Source: Dorea longicatena (GTDB taxonomy: Bacteria > Bacillota > Clostridia > Lachnospirales > Lachnospiraceae). From it: a DNA stretch of 64,000 bases. This document shows positions 17,618-29,408 of the stretch, in pieces (within the stretch, counting starts at the first letter, position 1; each line of letters begins with the position of its first letter). The stretch spans positions 2,699,001 through 2,763,000 of the forward strand of contig NZ_CP100126.1 in assembly GCF_024168045.1 (NCBI RefSeq). The letters run 5' to 3'. Position numbers and translations under genes: made by a program. Below the pieces are notes generated by a model that did not search any database, was not told the origin of the DNA, and worked only from the letters and a program-made list of their open reading frames with translations.

Positions 17618-18256
17618 TCATCTACTTTCAACTTCTATTTGTTCTCCTGCCGGCCTGTTCCTTCTTGCCCCAACCAGATACAGAATTGCTGGACCAAAAT
17701 TAACAATAATTCCAATAATTAAAATTGGGAAATCTGATGTTTTCAAAAAAGCTTTTCCATTATCTATTGCAATAATAATTTCATTGCAATAAATTAACAA
17801 ATCAACACCCATATAGATAACAATTCCTGCTGTTAACTGTTTTGTTTTTTCTGTATTATTACAGTTTGCTTCCCCATAATGTCCCAGATACCAGATGCCT
17901 ATTGAAATTGCAAGCATCCATAATGTGTGTACACGTTCTCCAGCCAAAAAACAAACATTAATCAAACAACCTACAATTCCCCAAAGTCCCAACAATTGAA
18001 AATATATCGAAGTTCCTCTAATTAATTTCCGTCCTCCCGGTGCTCTGATTCCTCCTACAGAATAAATCAGATCATCACAAAATTCATGAACCGACTTTCC
18101 CAGTACTGTTTCAAAATTTTCATTACGCTCCTGTGCTTCTTCCGCCATTCCAGTGATATCTTCAATCATTTGGTCAATTTCTTTTTCTGTAAGTGGGAAT
18201 GTCTTGATGTATTTTTTCATCTTCCTGACCATTCTTTTATTTTTCTTCGTCAACAT
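17618..18256 (-). CDS. membrane protein with permease-prefix-like N-terminus
   Basis: 212 residues. The N-terminal segment (KKYIKTFPLTEKEIDQMIEDITGMAEE ... VLGKSVHEFCDDLIYS) looks like the DUF1048/DUF1700-type helical prefix found next to PadR regulators, and about four to five membrane helices follow (100-200). It starts 3 bases after the padR stop with a strong AAGGAGGAG site, so it is co-translated with the regulator. It could act as an accessory or sensing partner for the BceAB-like pair; that is inference. Confidence 0.7.
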   Translation of the reverse strand: MLTKKNKRMVRKMKKYIKTFPLTEKEIDQMIEDITGMAEEAQERNENFETVLGKSVHEFCDDLIYSVGGIRAPGGRKLIRGTSIYFQLLGLWGIVGCLINVCFLAGERVHTLWMLAISIGIWYLGHYGEANCNNTEKTKQLTAGIVIYMGVDLLIYCNEIIIAIDNGKAFLKTSDFPILIIGIIVNFGPAILYLVGARRNRPAGEQIEVESR

Positions 18257-18259
18257 AAT

Positions 18260-18586
18260 CTACTCCTCCTTTTTCAAAATTCTATTTACTGATGATTGTA
18301 CTTCCGTCCAGCATTTAATAAACTCCTGCAAATATGCCTCTCCTTCAGCCGTTAATGAATAATACTTTCGTTTTGGTCCAAGTGGCGAAGGTCGTAGTTC
18401 TGAAGAAATCATCCCTTTCTTTTCCAATCGTACGAGTAATGGATAAATACTTCCCTCTTTTACATCTTCAAATCCGAACTCTTCTAATGTTGTTACAATC
18501 TCATATCCGTATGTAACCGTCTCGGATAAAATCTGCAAGATACATCCTTCTAAAGTTCCCTTCATTAATTGTGATTTATCATACAT
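18260..18586 (-). CDS. PadR-family transcriptional regulator
   Basis: 108 residues with the PadR winged helix: LMKGTLEGCILQILSE, YGYEIVTTLEEFGFEDVKEGSIYPLLVRLEKKGMI and a wing GPKRKYYSLTAEG. PadR proteins usually repress their own operon and release on binding a drug or phenolic. It is the first gene of the ABC exporter operon, and a palindromic site lies over its promoter. Confidence 0.92.
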   Translation of the reverse strand: MYDKSQLMKGTLEGCILQILSETVTYGYEIVTTLEEFGFEDVKEGSIYPLLVRLEKKGMISSELRPSPLGPKRKYYSLTAEGEAYLQEFIKCWTEVQSSVNRILKKEE

Positions 18587-18605
18587 ATTTTCACCTACCT
18601 TGTAT

Positions 18606-18654
18606 ACTATAGTAGTTCTTAACTATATTGTATCACACAGTAGTGGTTTGTCAA
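18606..18654 (-). promoter_or_regulatory. padR operon promoter and probable PadR operator
   Basis: Minus strand: TTGACA (18649-18654), 16-base spacer, TACAAT (18627-18632). Just after the -10 lies the inverted repeat TAGTT-CTT-AACTA (18613-18625) next to ACTATAGT, suited to PadR autorepression. Confidence 0.7.
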
Positions 18655-18713
18655 TGAATTTGCGTACAATAAGAATGGGTTTCTAACTATTTTTCCGGCT
18701 TATTCTGACATAA

Positions 18714-18760
18714 AAAAATCCACAGATTTAAGCTTTTCAACTTATATCTGCGGATTTTTT
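18714..18760 (-). terminator. V-ATPase operon terminator
   Basis: Stem AAAAATCC(A/G)CAGAT pairs 18714-18728 with 18746-18760, T tracts on both sides. It follows the subunit D stop by about 22 bases on the minus strand and could also stop plus-strand transcription. Confidence 0.85.
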
Positions 18761-18782
18761 ATCTGAGAATTTCTCAGTATTC

Positions 18783-19442
18783 CTACTCCTTTTCTTTGTA
18801 ATGATGCGCTTCCTCCAGCATCATATCTTTCACCTTCATCAGACGGATCTGGGTGCTTCGTTCATTCTCGTCAAGCTTCATAGTAATATACTTGATATTC
18901 TTCTGTGCTTCCGGAATGATCACATGCTCCAGGGCGTTGACACGTCTTCTGGTCTTTTCGATCTCGACCGCCATAAGCTGGCAGGCTTTTTCTGTCTCTG
19001 CAAGCTTCAGCATATCCGGCAGGATATCTGCCAAAGATTTTACGGCCCCATCCAGATCACTCGATGTAAATGCAAATCCATACGAATAAATGTCATTCGC
19101 ATCGGCGGTTCTTGTCTTCGTCTCGAATACAGGAATGTCTACACTCATGACATTCTTCTGTCCGACTTCCAGATCTACCTCTTGCTTCGGAGCCATCAGT
19201 GCCGTGTTCAGAGTCGCTTCGTCCATGCCGGCTTTGGCTATGACAAAATTCCGATTGGCCGAACGGATACCTGCTTCTACCTTTTCCCGAAGCTCCATGT
19301 TCACTTTTACCAGATCCAGGAACTGACGCATCAGTTCGTCTCGCTTATCTTTCAGAAGTTTGTGACCTTTTATGGCTGTGACCAGTTTTTTCTTGGTCCT
19401 GGTCAGTTCCATACGGGTAGGGGTTACCTGGGTTGACGCCAT
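18783..19442 (-). CDS. ntpD: V-type ATPase subunit D
   Basis: Central-stalk rotor subunit that turns inside the A3B3 head. 219 residues, largely two long coiled helices (the N-terminal TPTRMELTRTKKKLVTAIKG and the C-terminal RRVNALEHVIIPEAQKNI), the normal V/A-ATPase D pattern. Last gene of the operon; 62 bases separate it from subunit B. A terminator follows. Confidence 0.95.
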   Translation of the reverse strand: MASTQVTPTRMELTRTKKKLVTAIKGHKLLKDKRDELMRQFLDLVKVNMELREKVEAGIRSANRNFVIAKAGMDEATLNTALMAPKQEVDLEVGQKNVMSVDIPVFETKTRTADANDIYSYGFAFTSSDLDGAVKSLADILPDMLKLAETEKACQLMAVEIEKTRRRVNALEHVIIPEAQKNIKYITMKLDENERSTQIRLMKVKDMMLEEAHHYKEKE

Positions 19443-19504
19443 AGTATCACTCCTTTCTTTACTTTATATATTGGACGCCATGCCGGCTCGAATCTGCGCA
19501 TGGC

Positions 19505-20878
19505 TTACTGCTTACCATAATACATATCTAAGAACTTATCATCAATTCGCTTGAGCTCTGCTCTAGGCAGCATAGACAGCAGCTTCCATCCAATCTCCAA
19601 TGTCTCTTCAATCGGTCTGTCGGTATCGTATCCCTGTGATACATATTCTTTTTCAAATGCATCTGCGAATTTCGCATATACCAGGTCGATATCGGTAAGG
19701 GCTGCTTCTCCTAAAATGGTCATTAATTCTTTTGCATCTTTTCCTCGTGCATACGCTGCGAACAGCTGGTTCATCGTGTTCGAATGATCAGCTCTCGTCT
19801 TGCCTTCTCCGATTCCTTTATCTTTCAGACGGGACAGGGATGGCAATACATCGATCGGAGGCTTGATACCTTTGCGGTATAAGTCACGGCTTAAGATGAT
19901 CTGGCCTTCGGTGATGTAGCCGGTAAGGTCCGGGATTGGATGCGTCTTGTCATCTTCCGGCATGGTCAGGATCGGAATCAATGTGATACTTCCCTTCTTG
20001 CCATTCTGCCTTCCGGCTCTTTCATATAATGTTGCAAGGTCAGTGTACATATATCCAGGATATCCACGGCGTCCTGGTACTTCCTTACGTGCGGCAGATA
20101 CTTCTCGGAGTGCATCTGCATAGTTGGTAATATCTGTCATAATTACCAGTACATGCATGTCTTTTTCGAATGCAAGATACTCGGCTGCTGTCAGTGCCAT
20201 ACGAGGTGTGGAAATACGCTCGATTGCTGGGTCATTTGCCAGGTTGACGAACAATACCGTTCTGTCGATGGCTCCTGTCTCTTTGAAAGATTCTACGAAG
20301 AAGTTCGACTCTTCGAATGTGATACCCATAGCAGCAAATACTACGGCGAATTTCTCATTGCTTCCGCGTACCTTTGCCTGCTTTGCAATCTGTGCTGCCA
20401 GGTTGGCATGTGGAAGTCCGGATGCCGAGAAGATCGGAAGCTTCTGTCCACGAACCAATGTGTTCAGTCCGTCGATGGCAGATACACCGGTCTGGATAAA
20501 CTCTTCCGGATAGCTTCTGGCTGCCGGATTCATAGGAAGTCCGTTGATGTCACGTCTTTCATCCGGCAGGATCTCCGGTCCTCCGTCGATCGGGCGGCCC
20601 AGTCCGTCGAAGACACGTCCAAGCATATCTTCCGATACACCAAGCTCCATGCTTCGTCCCAGAAAACGTACTTTACTGTTACTTAAGTTGATACCCGTGG
20701 CACTTTCGAATAACTGCACCAGTGCATCATTTCCATTGATCTCCAGAACCTTACAGCGGCGCTTCTCACCGCTTGCAAGCTCAATCTCACCCAATTCGTC
20801 ATAGGCTACATTTTCAACGCCGCGTACCAGCATCAGAGGTCCGGCAACTTCCTGTATGGTTCTATATTCTTTTGGCAT
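19505..20878 (-). CDS. ntpB: V-type ATPase subunit B (regulatory, non-catalytic)
   Basis: Forms the hexameric head with subunit A and completes nucleotide sites. 457 residues, with [38 protein letters not shown] in place of a canonical Walker A, and the family N-terminal [17 protein letters not shown]. Starts 3 bases after subunit A stops. Confidence 0.96.
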   Translation of the reverse strand: MPKEYRTIQEVAGPLMLVRGVENVAYDELGEIELASGEKRRCKVLEINGNDALVQLFESATGINLSNSKVRFLGRSMELGVSEDMLGRVFDGLGRPIDGGPEILPDERRDINGLPMNPAARSYPEEFIQTGVSAIDGLNTLVRGQKLPIFSASGLPHANLAAQIAKQAKVRGSNEKFAVVFAAMGITFEESNFFVESFKETGAIDRTVLFVNLANDPAIERISTPRMALTAAEYLAFEKDMHVLVIMTDITNYADALREVSAARKEVPGRRGYPGYMYTDLATLYERAGRQNGKKGSITLIPILTMPEDDKTHPIPDLTGYITEGQIILSRDLYRKGIKPPIDVLPSLSRLKDKGIGEGKTRADHSNTMNQLFAAYARGKDAKELMTILGEAALTDIDLVYAKFADAFEKEYVSQGYDTDRPIEETLEIGWKLLSMLPRAELKRIDDKFLDMYYGKQ

Positions 20879-20881
20879 AAT

Positions 20882-22648
20882 TTAGAAGTCCTCCTTCCCG
20901 AATGCAGCCGCAACTTCCTTGTCCAGTTCTTCTTCTACATTCTTATATTCACTTTCGATATCGTCGTCTGTTGTATATTTATAACGGCCGATCTTTTCTC
21001 TTACCGGCATGGCGATCAGTGTATTCATGTCCGCACCCTTGTTCAGTGCGTCGACAGATTTCTCATAAAATGCCAGTACCAGTTTCATCATCAGATACTG
21101 CTTACGAAGCGGTGTGTAAGTGTCAATCTCGTGGAAGGAATTCTGATGTAAGAAGTCCTCACGGATGGATCTTGCCGCTTCCATCTTCAGACGGTCGGTC
21201 GGTGACAGGGCATCCATACCTACCATCTGTACGATCTCATTTAACTCGGCTTCTTCCTGAAGGATTGTCATCATCTTCTGACGGTCTTCCATCCAGTCCG
21301 CTGCCACTTCCTCGTTGAACCAGTTTGCCATATTGTCAACATACAGTGAATAACTGGTCAGCCAGTTGATGGCTGGGAAATGTCTCTTATACGCAAGTGC
21401 GGAATCCAGTCCCCAGAATACCTTTACAATACGAAGGGTTGCCTGTGATACCGGTTCGGAGATATCACCACCCGGAGGAGATACCGCTCCGATAACGGAA
21501 AGTGCACCTTCTCTTCCTTCTTTACCAAGGGATACCACATGTCCGGCTCTTTCATAGAACTGCGCCAGACGGGAACCTAAGTATGCCGGGTAACCTTCTT
21601 CACCAGGCATCTCTTCCAGACGTCCCGACATTTCTCGAAGTGCCTCTGCCCAACGGGATGTAGAATCTGCCATCAGCGCTACAGAATATCCCATATCCCG
21701 GAAATATTCTGCGATCGTGATTCCGGTATAGATGGAAGCCTCACGGGCTGCAACCGGCATATCCGATGTATTTGCGATCAGTACGGTTCTTTCCATCAGG
21801 GACTGTCCGGTCTTCGGGTCTTTCAGTTCCGGAAATTCGTTCAGAACATCGGTCATCTCATTACCACGTTCTCCGCATCCGATATAAACCACGATATCTG
21901 CCTCTGCCCACTTAGCCAACTGGTGTTGGATAACTGTCTTACCGCTTCCGAAAGGTCCCGGAACGGCTGCCACACCACCTTTGGCGATTGGGAAGAATGT
22001 ATCGATTACACGCTGCCCGGTTACCAGTGGTTTTACCGGCGGCAGCTTCTTCTGATACGGACGGCCTTTTCGAACCGGCCATCTCTGCATCATCGTCAGT
22101 TCTTTGTCACCTTTTTCGGTAGCGATCACTGCTACCACTTCTTCTACGGTAAATGCTCCGGCTTTGATCTCTTTTACCGTTCCTTTTACTCCATAAGGAA
22201 CCATGATCTTCTGCTGTACAACGATGGTCTCCTGCACAGTTCCGAGTACGTCACCTGCTTCGACCTCATCGCCGGCTTTTGCAGCCGGGACAAATTCCCA
22301 TTTCTTATCACGTTTTAACGAAGCAACTTCCACGCCTCGCTTTAAGTTATTTCCGGAGATTTTCATAATGTCATCCAGCGGTCTCTGGATTCCATCGTAT
22401 ATGCTTGTGATCAGTCCGGGTCCAAGTTCTACTGACATTGGTACTCCCATAGACTCTACCGGCTCTCCAGGTCCAAGTCCCGATGTCTCCTCGTATACCT
22501 GGATGGATGCCTCATCTCCGTGAATCTCTATGATCTCTCCGATCAGACGCTGGCTGCTTACACGTACCACGTCAAACATGTTGGCGTCACGCATTCCTTC
22601 TGCAATGACCAGCGGTCCTGCTACTTTTTTAATCGTTCCTGTACTCAT
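20882..22648 (-). CDS. ntpA: V-type ATPase catalytic subunit A
   Basis: Catalytic subunit that hydrolyses or makes ATP. 588 residues with the Walker A GPFGSGKT (231-238), the long non-homologous insertion before it (about 110-190) that marks V/A-type A subunits, and [33 protein letters not shown]. Belongs to a nine-gene operon (G, I, K, E, C, F, A, B, D). Confidence 0.97.
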   Translation of the reverse strand: MSTGTIKKVAGPLVIAEGMRDANMFDVVRVSSQRLIGEIIEIHGDEASIQVYEETSGLGPGEPVESMGVPMSVELGPGLITSIYDGIQRPLDDIMKISGNNLKRGVEVASLKRDKKWEFVPAAKAGDEVEAGDVLGTVQETIVVQQKIMVPYGVKGTVKEIKAGAFTVEEVVAVIATEKGDKELTMMQRWPVRKGRPYQKKLPPVKPLVTGQRVIDTFFPIAKGGVAAVPGPFGSGKTVIQHQLAKWAEADIVVYIGCGERGNEMTDVLNEFPELKDPKTGQSLMERTVLIANTSDMPVAAREASIYTGITIAEYFRDMGYSVALMADSTSRWAEALREMSGRLEEMPGEEGYPAYLGSRLAQFYERAGHVVSLGKEGREGALSVIGAVSPPGGDISEPVSQATLRIVKVFWGLDSALAYKRHFPAINWLTSYSLYVDNMANWFNEEVAADWMEDRQKMMTILQEEAELNEIVQMVGMDALSPTDRLKMEAARSIREDFLHQNSFHEIDTYTPLRKQYLMMKLVLAFYEKSVDALNKGADMNTLIAMPVREKIGRYKYTTDDDIESEYKNVEEELDKEVAAAFGKEDF

Positions 22649-22667
22649 ACGGACGAATCAACCTCCT

Positions 22668-22985
22668 TTAGCTGCCAAATATAATATCGGAACCGACAGC
22701 CTGCTCTACCGATTTCTTCACACCTGCAACTCCGGCGCCTGTATTTCCGGCGATACCCGGAATCTGAATGATCGCCGGTGTGACCTGTTCCTGATATTTT
22801 TCTATCTCATGCGTTAATTCAGCGGCAAGTTTCTCTGTGATATAGATGATCCCATATCCACCCTGTGCCAGCTGATGTAATTTCTCTGCGGCTTCCTCAC
22901 GGGTCTGGACGGCAAATGTATCAAGGCCCAGTGCTGCGAATCCGAAGATGCTGTCGTAATCGCCTAATACTGCAATCTTATACAT
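22668..22985 (-). CDS. ntpG: V-type ATPase subunit F
   Basis: Small rotor-associated subunit, 105 residues. It has the Rossmann-like start MYKIAVLGDYDSIFGFAALGLDTF and GYGIIYITEKLA and ends with PGIAGNTGAGVAGVKKSVEQAVG. The start overlaps the end of the subunit C gene by 8 bases. The gene name follows the E. hirae ntp nomenclature, where F is encoded by ntpG. Confidence 0.93.
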   Translation of the reverse strand: MYKIAVLGDYDSIFGFAALGLDTFAVQTREEAAEKLHQLAQGGYGIIYITEKLAAELTHEIEKYQEQVTPAIIQIPGIAGNTGAGVAGVKKSVEQAVGSDIIFGS

Positions 22986-23946
22986 ACATTTTCCTTACCC
23001 TTTCCCGGATCGAATCATCCGGCAGTTCGTTCTGCTTTCCGGATAAAATGATTCGTACCGTTTTAATCTCATTCTGTCTTGCAATTACATAGGCGATTAC
23101 CGGTCCTATCGTAAATGCATGATATTTCTCCGGACTGATGGTCTGGATGATCCGATTGTCACACCATCTTTCGAATGCTGACGGCGACTCTGCCAGTGCT
23201 TCCGCACCTTCTGCATAAGCCGTTCCTCTTAAGTATTCGCAGATGGCGTCCATGCCGCTAAGTGCTGCTTTCGATAACTGGCTCACACTTAAAGAATCAC
23301 ATTCTGCCATTGCCCGTTTCATAAATTCCGTTGATTTTGCGGTCTTCTGTGACCGGACGGCAATCTTGATATCCGCCACTGCCACTGTGGATTCTGCGTA
23401 ATCCTGTATGATCTTATCCGGTGACTCTTTCCCGGCCTGATAGATGGCATCCAGCGCCGCCCAGTCTATGATCACATCACAGAGCTGCCCGTCTCCGGTA
23501 TGAAGAAGTGTCTCGTATGCTTCTTCTCCTGCGATCCGCATACTGTCCGGAAGCTTTCCGAAGTCTCTGTCTTCTACGATCTTTCGCATCTCTTCCCCGG
23601 GAATCCGAACATCTTCATAATAGATATGCCGGTTCTTATCTCCGGTGCATACTTCCTTGACCGCTGCCTTTAAATTATGAAAAAGCTTCGGATAAGAAAG
23701 CACATCGAAATGTTCCATTCCGATCGACAGTTCTTTGACCACTTCCCATGTCTTTTCTTCTTCTCTCGTCAGGATTTTTTCCGCATCCCCGCTGCTTTCG
23801 GTATCTCCCCATCCCTTCTCTTCTAAGAACTGCAATGCCTGATCATAACTCTGGCACGCGATCAGCTGGTCGATGGTACTGTCAGAGAACAGGGATACTT
23901 CCAGGGCACGGATTCTTGCGACCGCATAGGTATATTGTTCACTCAT
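22978..23946 (-). CDS. ntpC: V-type ATPase subunit C (rotor funnel)
   Basis: Couples the central stalk to the membrane K ring. 322 residues, helical throughout (vATP-synt_AC39 family). The open frame begins at 23964, but that ATG overlaps the subunit E stop and is followed by an in-frame GGAGGG; the ATG at 23946 (MSEQYTYAVARIRALE) sits correctly behind it, so that start is preferred. Confidence 0.93.
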   Translation of the reverse strand: MSEQYTYAVARIRALEVSLFSDSTIDQLIACQSYDQALQFLEEKGWGDTESSGDAEKILTREEEKTWEVVKELSIGMEHFDVLSYPKLFHNLKAAVKEVCTGDKNRHIYYEDVRIPGEEMRKIVEDRDFGKLPDSMRIAGEEAYETLLHTGDGQLCDVIIDWAALDAIYQAGKESPDKIIQDYAESTVAVADIKIAVRSQKTAKSTEFMKRAMAECDSLSVSQLSKAALSGMDAICEYLRGTAYAEGAEALAESPSAFERWCDNRIIQTISPEKYHAFTIGPVIAYVIARQNEIKTVRIILSGKQNELPDDSIRERVRKMYV

Positions 23947-23960
23947 GTTGTCCCTCCATA

Positions 23961-24557
23961 TCATACAAAGAGCATCCGGTGAACGATGTCCGCAAGTTCA
24001 TCCCGCTTCGCATCGAACATTGCCCTGATCGTACAGTTCTCTTCAATTCCACCGTACGCAAGAATGAATCCATTGTCAATATTATCTCTGCCCGCTCCGG
24101 CCACGGTAAGTTTTCCTCCCTTTGCCAGAGCTATTTCTTCAATTTCTTTGCCAAATCCTACCGGCATATTTTCCAGATCTTTTACGGAGAAATAGATCTC
24201 TCCCTCCTGCGGAAGTACGTATGCTTCCAGAATAGACAGGAGCATCTGGTAATACTCATCCGGCGCAAGACTTATAACCTTTTCATACGCCTTCCCGATG
24301 ATCTCTGCGATCATCTCCTGCTTTGCTTCCAGAAGTCTCGTTCTTCTCTGAAGATCGATGGCTGATTTCACACGTTCTTTCTGCGATGCAGTATCTGCTT
24401 CCGACTTTTTCAGGATAGTATCTGCCTGTCTGGCTCCCTCTTCCTGTGCCTTAAGCTTCATCTGTTCTGCCTGTGCTTTCGCATCTTCGATCTTCGCATC
24501 CGCTGTCACTTTTGCCTCGTCAAGGATCTGACTTTTGATCTTCTCTAATCCAGCCAT
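23961..24557 (-). CDS. ntpE: V-type ATPase subunit E (peripheral stalk)
   Basis: Stator subunit. 198 residues: an N-terminal coiled coil (about 1-85, alanine/glutamate-rich) followed by an alpha-beta C-terminal domain (EIYFSVKDLENMPVGF ... DNGFILAYGG). Pairs with subunit G (27130-27438) to form the peripheral stalk. Confidence 0.93.
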   Translation of the reverse strand: MAGLEKIKSQILDEAKVTADAKIEDAKAQAEQMKLKAQEEGARQADTILKKSEADTASQKERVKSAIDLQRRTRLLEAKQEMIAEIIGKAYEKVISLAPDEYYQMLLSILEAYVLPQEGEIYFSVKDLENMPVGFGKEIEEIALAKGGKLTVAGAGRDNIDNGFILAYGGIEENCTIRAMFDAKRDELADIVHRMLFV

Positions 24558-24574
24558 TTTCCTTCACACTCCTT

Positions 24575-27078
<2,504 letters not shown>

Positions 27079-27129
27079 AACTGCATCCCTCCTTTTTTAT
27101 TTTTTCACGTTCTTACTCTTCCCATATCA

Positions 27130-27438
27130 TCAGAGCAATGCTTTGATGACTGCGGATACCGCCTCCTCTTCTTTTCCCTGAGCCAGTGCTTTTAATGCTT
27201 CTGTCTCCTGTTCCGTCTTCTCGGAAGCCTGTTTCTTTAAGACTTCTCCTTCTTCTTTCGCCTGCAAAAGATCTGCTTCTGCCTGTTTCTTTGCATTTGC
27301 TACAGCCTGCTCTTTTATCTCTTTTGCCTCTCTGACAGCTTTTTCAAGGATCTCGGTACACGTTGCATCTGCTTTTCTTATGATCTCATCCGCTTCATTC
27401 TCCGTTTCCTTGATGGTCTTAATGGTTTCTTCTACCAT
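27130..27438 (-). CDS. ntpF: V-type ATPase subunit G-like stator helix
   Basis: First gene of the operon. 102 residues, almost entirely one charged coiled coil (ETENEADEIIRKADAT, KAVREAKEIKEQAVANAKK), as in E. hirae NtpF/AtpH. Forms the peripheral stalk with subunit E. Strong ribosome site GAAGGAGAGGTGG before the ATG. Confidence 0.88.
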   Translation of the reverse strand: MVEETIKTIKETENEADEIIRKADATCTEILEKAVREAKEIKEQAVANAKKQAEADLLQAKEEGEVLKKQASEKTEQETEALKALAQGKEEEAVSAVIKALL

Positions 27439-27741
27439 TCATCTACCACCTCTCCTTCAAAAAATACAAAATCTAGTTTAAATTATAATCTTATTTCCGC
27501 AATTTTACCATACATTTATTACATTTGTTGTAAATTGTACGTCACTTTGATACATTTTTATCATTTTGTCGTTTTATATTTGTGCACTTATTAATAAGTA
27601 GAAACGCCTGCCAGCGCCTCCTGTATTTTTTCATATACCTGGTACGAAAATAAGGATATTATCTCATTTTCTCAACGAAAACGGACAATATCCTTATTTT
27701 GTCTAAATAATATGGAATTTATACAGATTGGATTCCTTTTC
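27439..27741. other. intergenic region upstream of the V-ATPase operon
   Basis: About 300 AT-rich bases. It holds a weak minus-strand promoter candidate (TTTACA, 16 bases, TATGGT near 27510-27540), a perfect 14-base palindrome ACTTATTAATAAGT (27586-27599) that could be an operator, and the trmL terminator at 27647-27700. No further gene is seen. Confidence 0.5.
27647..27700 (-). terminator. terminator after trmL
   Basis: Arms AAAATAAGGATATT and AATATCCTTATTTT pair around a 26-base loop; the minus-strand 3' end is TTTTC. It ends the XRE-Uma2/trmL transcript. Confidence 0.7.
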
Positions 27742-28233
27742 TTACCAGTGTAATTCGTGAAGATGCCCCTCCAGATTCATACCTGCAAATCCGTTCTGTC
27801 TGAGTGCTTCGTAAAGCACAATCGCAACCGAGTTGCCGAGGTTCAGCGAACGGATGTCGCCTACCATCGGGATACGCACGCAGTCTTCTTTATGATCTAC
27901 CAGAATCTCTTCCGGGATTCCGGCACTTTCTTTTCCGAACATGATGTAGCAGTCCGGTTCATAGTTCACTTCTGTATATACCTTTGGTGCTTTTGTCGTT
28001 GCCATGTAGATCTTGGCTCCCGGGTTCTTTTCCAGGAAATCATTGTAATCAATATAGGTTCTGACATCCAGATGCTCCCAGTAGTCCATGCCGGCACGCT
28101 TTAAGTTCTTCTCATTTAAGCGGAAGCCGAGCGGCTCGATCAAATGTAATCTGGTGTTGGTGGCTACGCAGGTTCTTCCGATGTTGCCTGTGTTTGCCGG
28201 GATCTCTGGTTCGTGTAGTACGATGTTTAACAT
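27742..28233 (-). CDS. trmL: tRNA (cytidine(34)-2'-O)-methyltransferase
   Basis: SPOUT-class methyltransferase that 2'-O-methylates the wobble base of certain leucine tRNAs. 163 residues, the family length, with LNIVLHEPEIPANTGNIGRTC at the N-terminus and the knot region MFGKESAGIPEE and RIPMVGDIRSLNLGNSVAIVLYEALRQ. It follows the XRE-Uma2 gene by 20 bases, probably cotranscribed. Confidence 0.95.
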   Translation of the reverse strand: MLNIVLHEPEIPANTGNIGRTCVATNTRLHLIEPLGFRLNEKNLKRAGMDYWEHLDVRTYIDYNDFLEKNPGAKIYMATTKAPKVYTEVNYEPDCYIMFGKESAGIPEEILVDHKEDCVRIPMVGDIRSLNLGNSVAIVLYEALRQNGFAGMNLEGHLHELHW

Positions 28234-28253
28234 GTTGTGTTCCTCCGTTTTTT

Positions 28254-29099
28254 CTATTCTTTTTCAAATAAAAATTCTATATAGCTGTATATTTCCGAAA
28301 AATCAATCTGACATTTTCCAGCAAATATATTCACCGGTACCTGGTCTTCAAAGCCATAGATGGCCGGTAACTCATTATGTTCCAAGTCATATACTACAAC
28401 TTTTTTCTTATCCGGGTCAACCATCCAGTATTCTCTGACTCTTGCAGTGATATATTTTTTCAGTTTTAATCCCATATCTTTTTTTCTTGTAGATGGTGAT
28501 AATATCTCGATTACCATATCCGGAGCTCCATAGACATGACTTCGAAGGATTTTATCTCTGTCACAGCATACAACGACGTCCGGCTGCAGCATCGTCCGGT
28601 CATCTTCATCTAGTTGTACGCTGACCGGTGACGGCAGTACCATACATAATCCTTTGTTCTGCCTAATGTACTCTCTTAATCTGATACTGATTTCAAATGC
28701 AAGCTGCTGATGAATCGTGGTTGGCGTATTCAGGTCGTAGATGACTCCGTCAATCAATTCTACTCTATATTCGTCCGGAATTGCTTCATAATCCTTTAGT
28801 GTGTATTCGCCTTGCTTTTTTCCACGAAAACTTTTCCAGATATCACCTTCATGATCTGTGCCATCTCCATAGATGCGATAAGCCGATACGCTTTCTTCCA
28901 TCATACCAGGATATGGATTAGAATCAGGTTCCATCGGAAATGCTTTTTCCAACTGACAAATTGTGTCATATCTTGGTCTTTTGGTTATTCCGCTAAATAT
29001 CTTTTGTACCGTTCCCAATGGTACACCGGAACGATCTGATATCTGCTCGCAACTGAAACCTAATTCTGTTTTCTTCTTTTTCATCTCTTCTACAGTCAT
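28254..29099 (-). CDS. XRE-HTH and Uma2-type nuclease fusion protein
   Basis: 281 residues. An N-terminal helix-turn-helix (LGFSCEQISDRSGVPLGTVQKIFSG, about 13-37) is fused to a Uma2 (DUF820) PD-(D/E)XK-fold domain from about residue 95: DEYRVELIDGVIYDLNTPTTIHQ, QPDVVVCCDRDK, MVIEILSPSTRK and YWMVDPDKKKV. Uma2 proteins are widespread and poorly characterised; endonuclease activity is predicted from fold. The HTH suggests self-regulation, and an array of TTCCA boxes lies over its promoter. Confidence 0.88.
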   Translation of the reverse strand: MTVEEMKKKKTELGFSCEQISDRSGVPLGTVQKIFSGITKRPRYDTICQLEKAFPMEPDSNPYPGMMEESVSAYRIYGDGTDHEGDIWKSFRGKKQGEYTLKDYEAIPDEYRVELIDGVIYDLNTPTTIHQQLAFEISIRLREYIRQNKGLCMVLPSPVSVQLDEDDRTMLQPDVVVCCDRDKILRSHVYGAPDMVIEILSPSTRKKDMGLKLKKYITARVREYWMVDPDKKKVVVYDLEHNELPAIYGFEDQVPVNIFAGKCQIDFSEIYSYIEFLFEKE

Positions 29100-29178
29100 A
29101 GGATCATCTCCTTCCTTCTACAGGACTCTCCATCGACGGATTCTTCCGAACATGTGGTAATCTATATTTCTGGTATTG

Positions 29179-29249
29179 TTTTCCATATTTTATTATATAT
29201 CATTCCATTTATCAAGTATATTTTCCATATTTTATTATATATTATTCCA
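29179..29249. repeat. two 29-bp direct repeats with TTCCA boxes
   Basis: TTTTCCATATTTTATTATAT (then A-T-C/T-ATTCCA) occurs at 29179-29207 and again at 29221-29249, 28 of 29 bases identical, period 42. TTCCA boxes fall at 29181, 29203, 29223 and 29245 (20-22 apart). They overlap the likely promoter of the XRE-Uma2 gene. Confidence 0.75.
29187..29215 (-). promoter_or_regulatory. promoter of the XRE-Uma2 gene
   Basis: Minus strand: TTGATA (29210-29215), 17-base spacer, TAAAAT (29187-29192), inside the TTCCA repeat array. The rest of the 29100-29408 gap holds only the terminator at 29328-29351. Confidence 0.6.
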
Positions 29250-29327
29250 ATTCATTTCATCTTATCCAAATCGAAGTAAAACATTTGCCACTGGCGGCTT
29301 TTTGAATATATTTTTATACGCAAAATC

Positions 29328-29351
29328 CGCCGGACATTTTCCCGTCCGGCG
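29328..29351 (-). terminator. terminator of the rhamnoside locus
   Basis: Stem CGCCGGAC / GTCCGGCG with an 8-base loop, about 60 bases past the stop of the GH78-like gene. The following T run is short. Confidence 0.6.
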
Positions 29352-29408
29352 AATTCCTGCACACTATGTAATATTTTATTCCGTCCCATTTACAGTCAGC
29401 ACATCTGC

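Noticed and set aside
28254..29099. Restriction-modification component
   Set aside because: No methyltransferase or specificity gene nearby; the Uma2 plus HTH layout stands alone.
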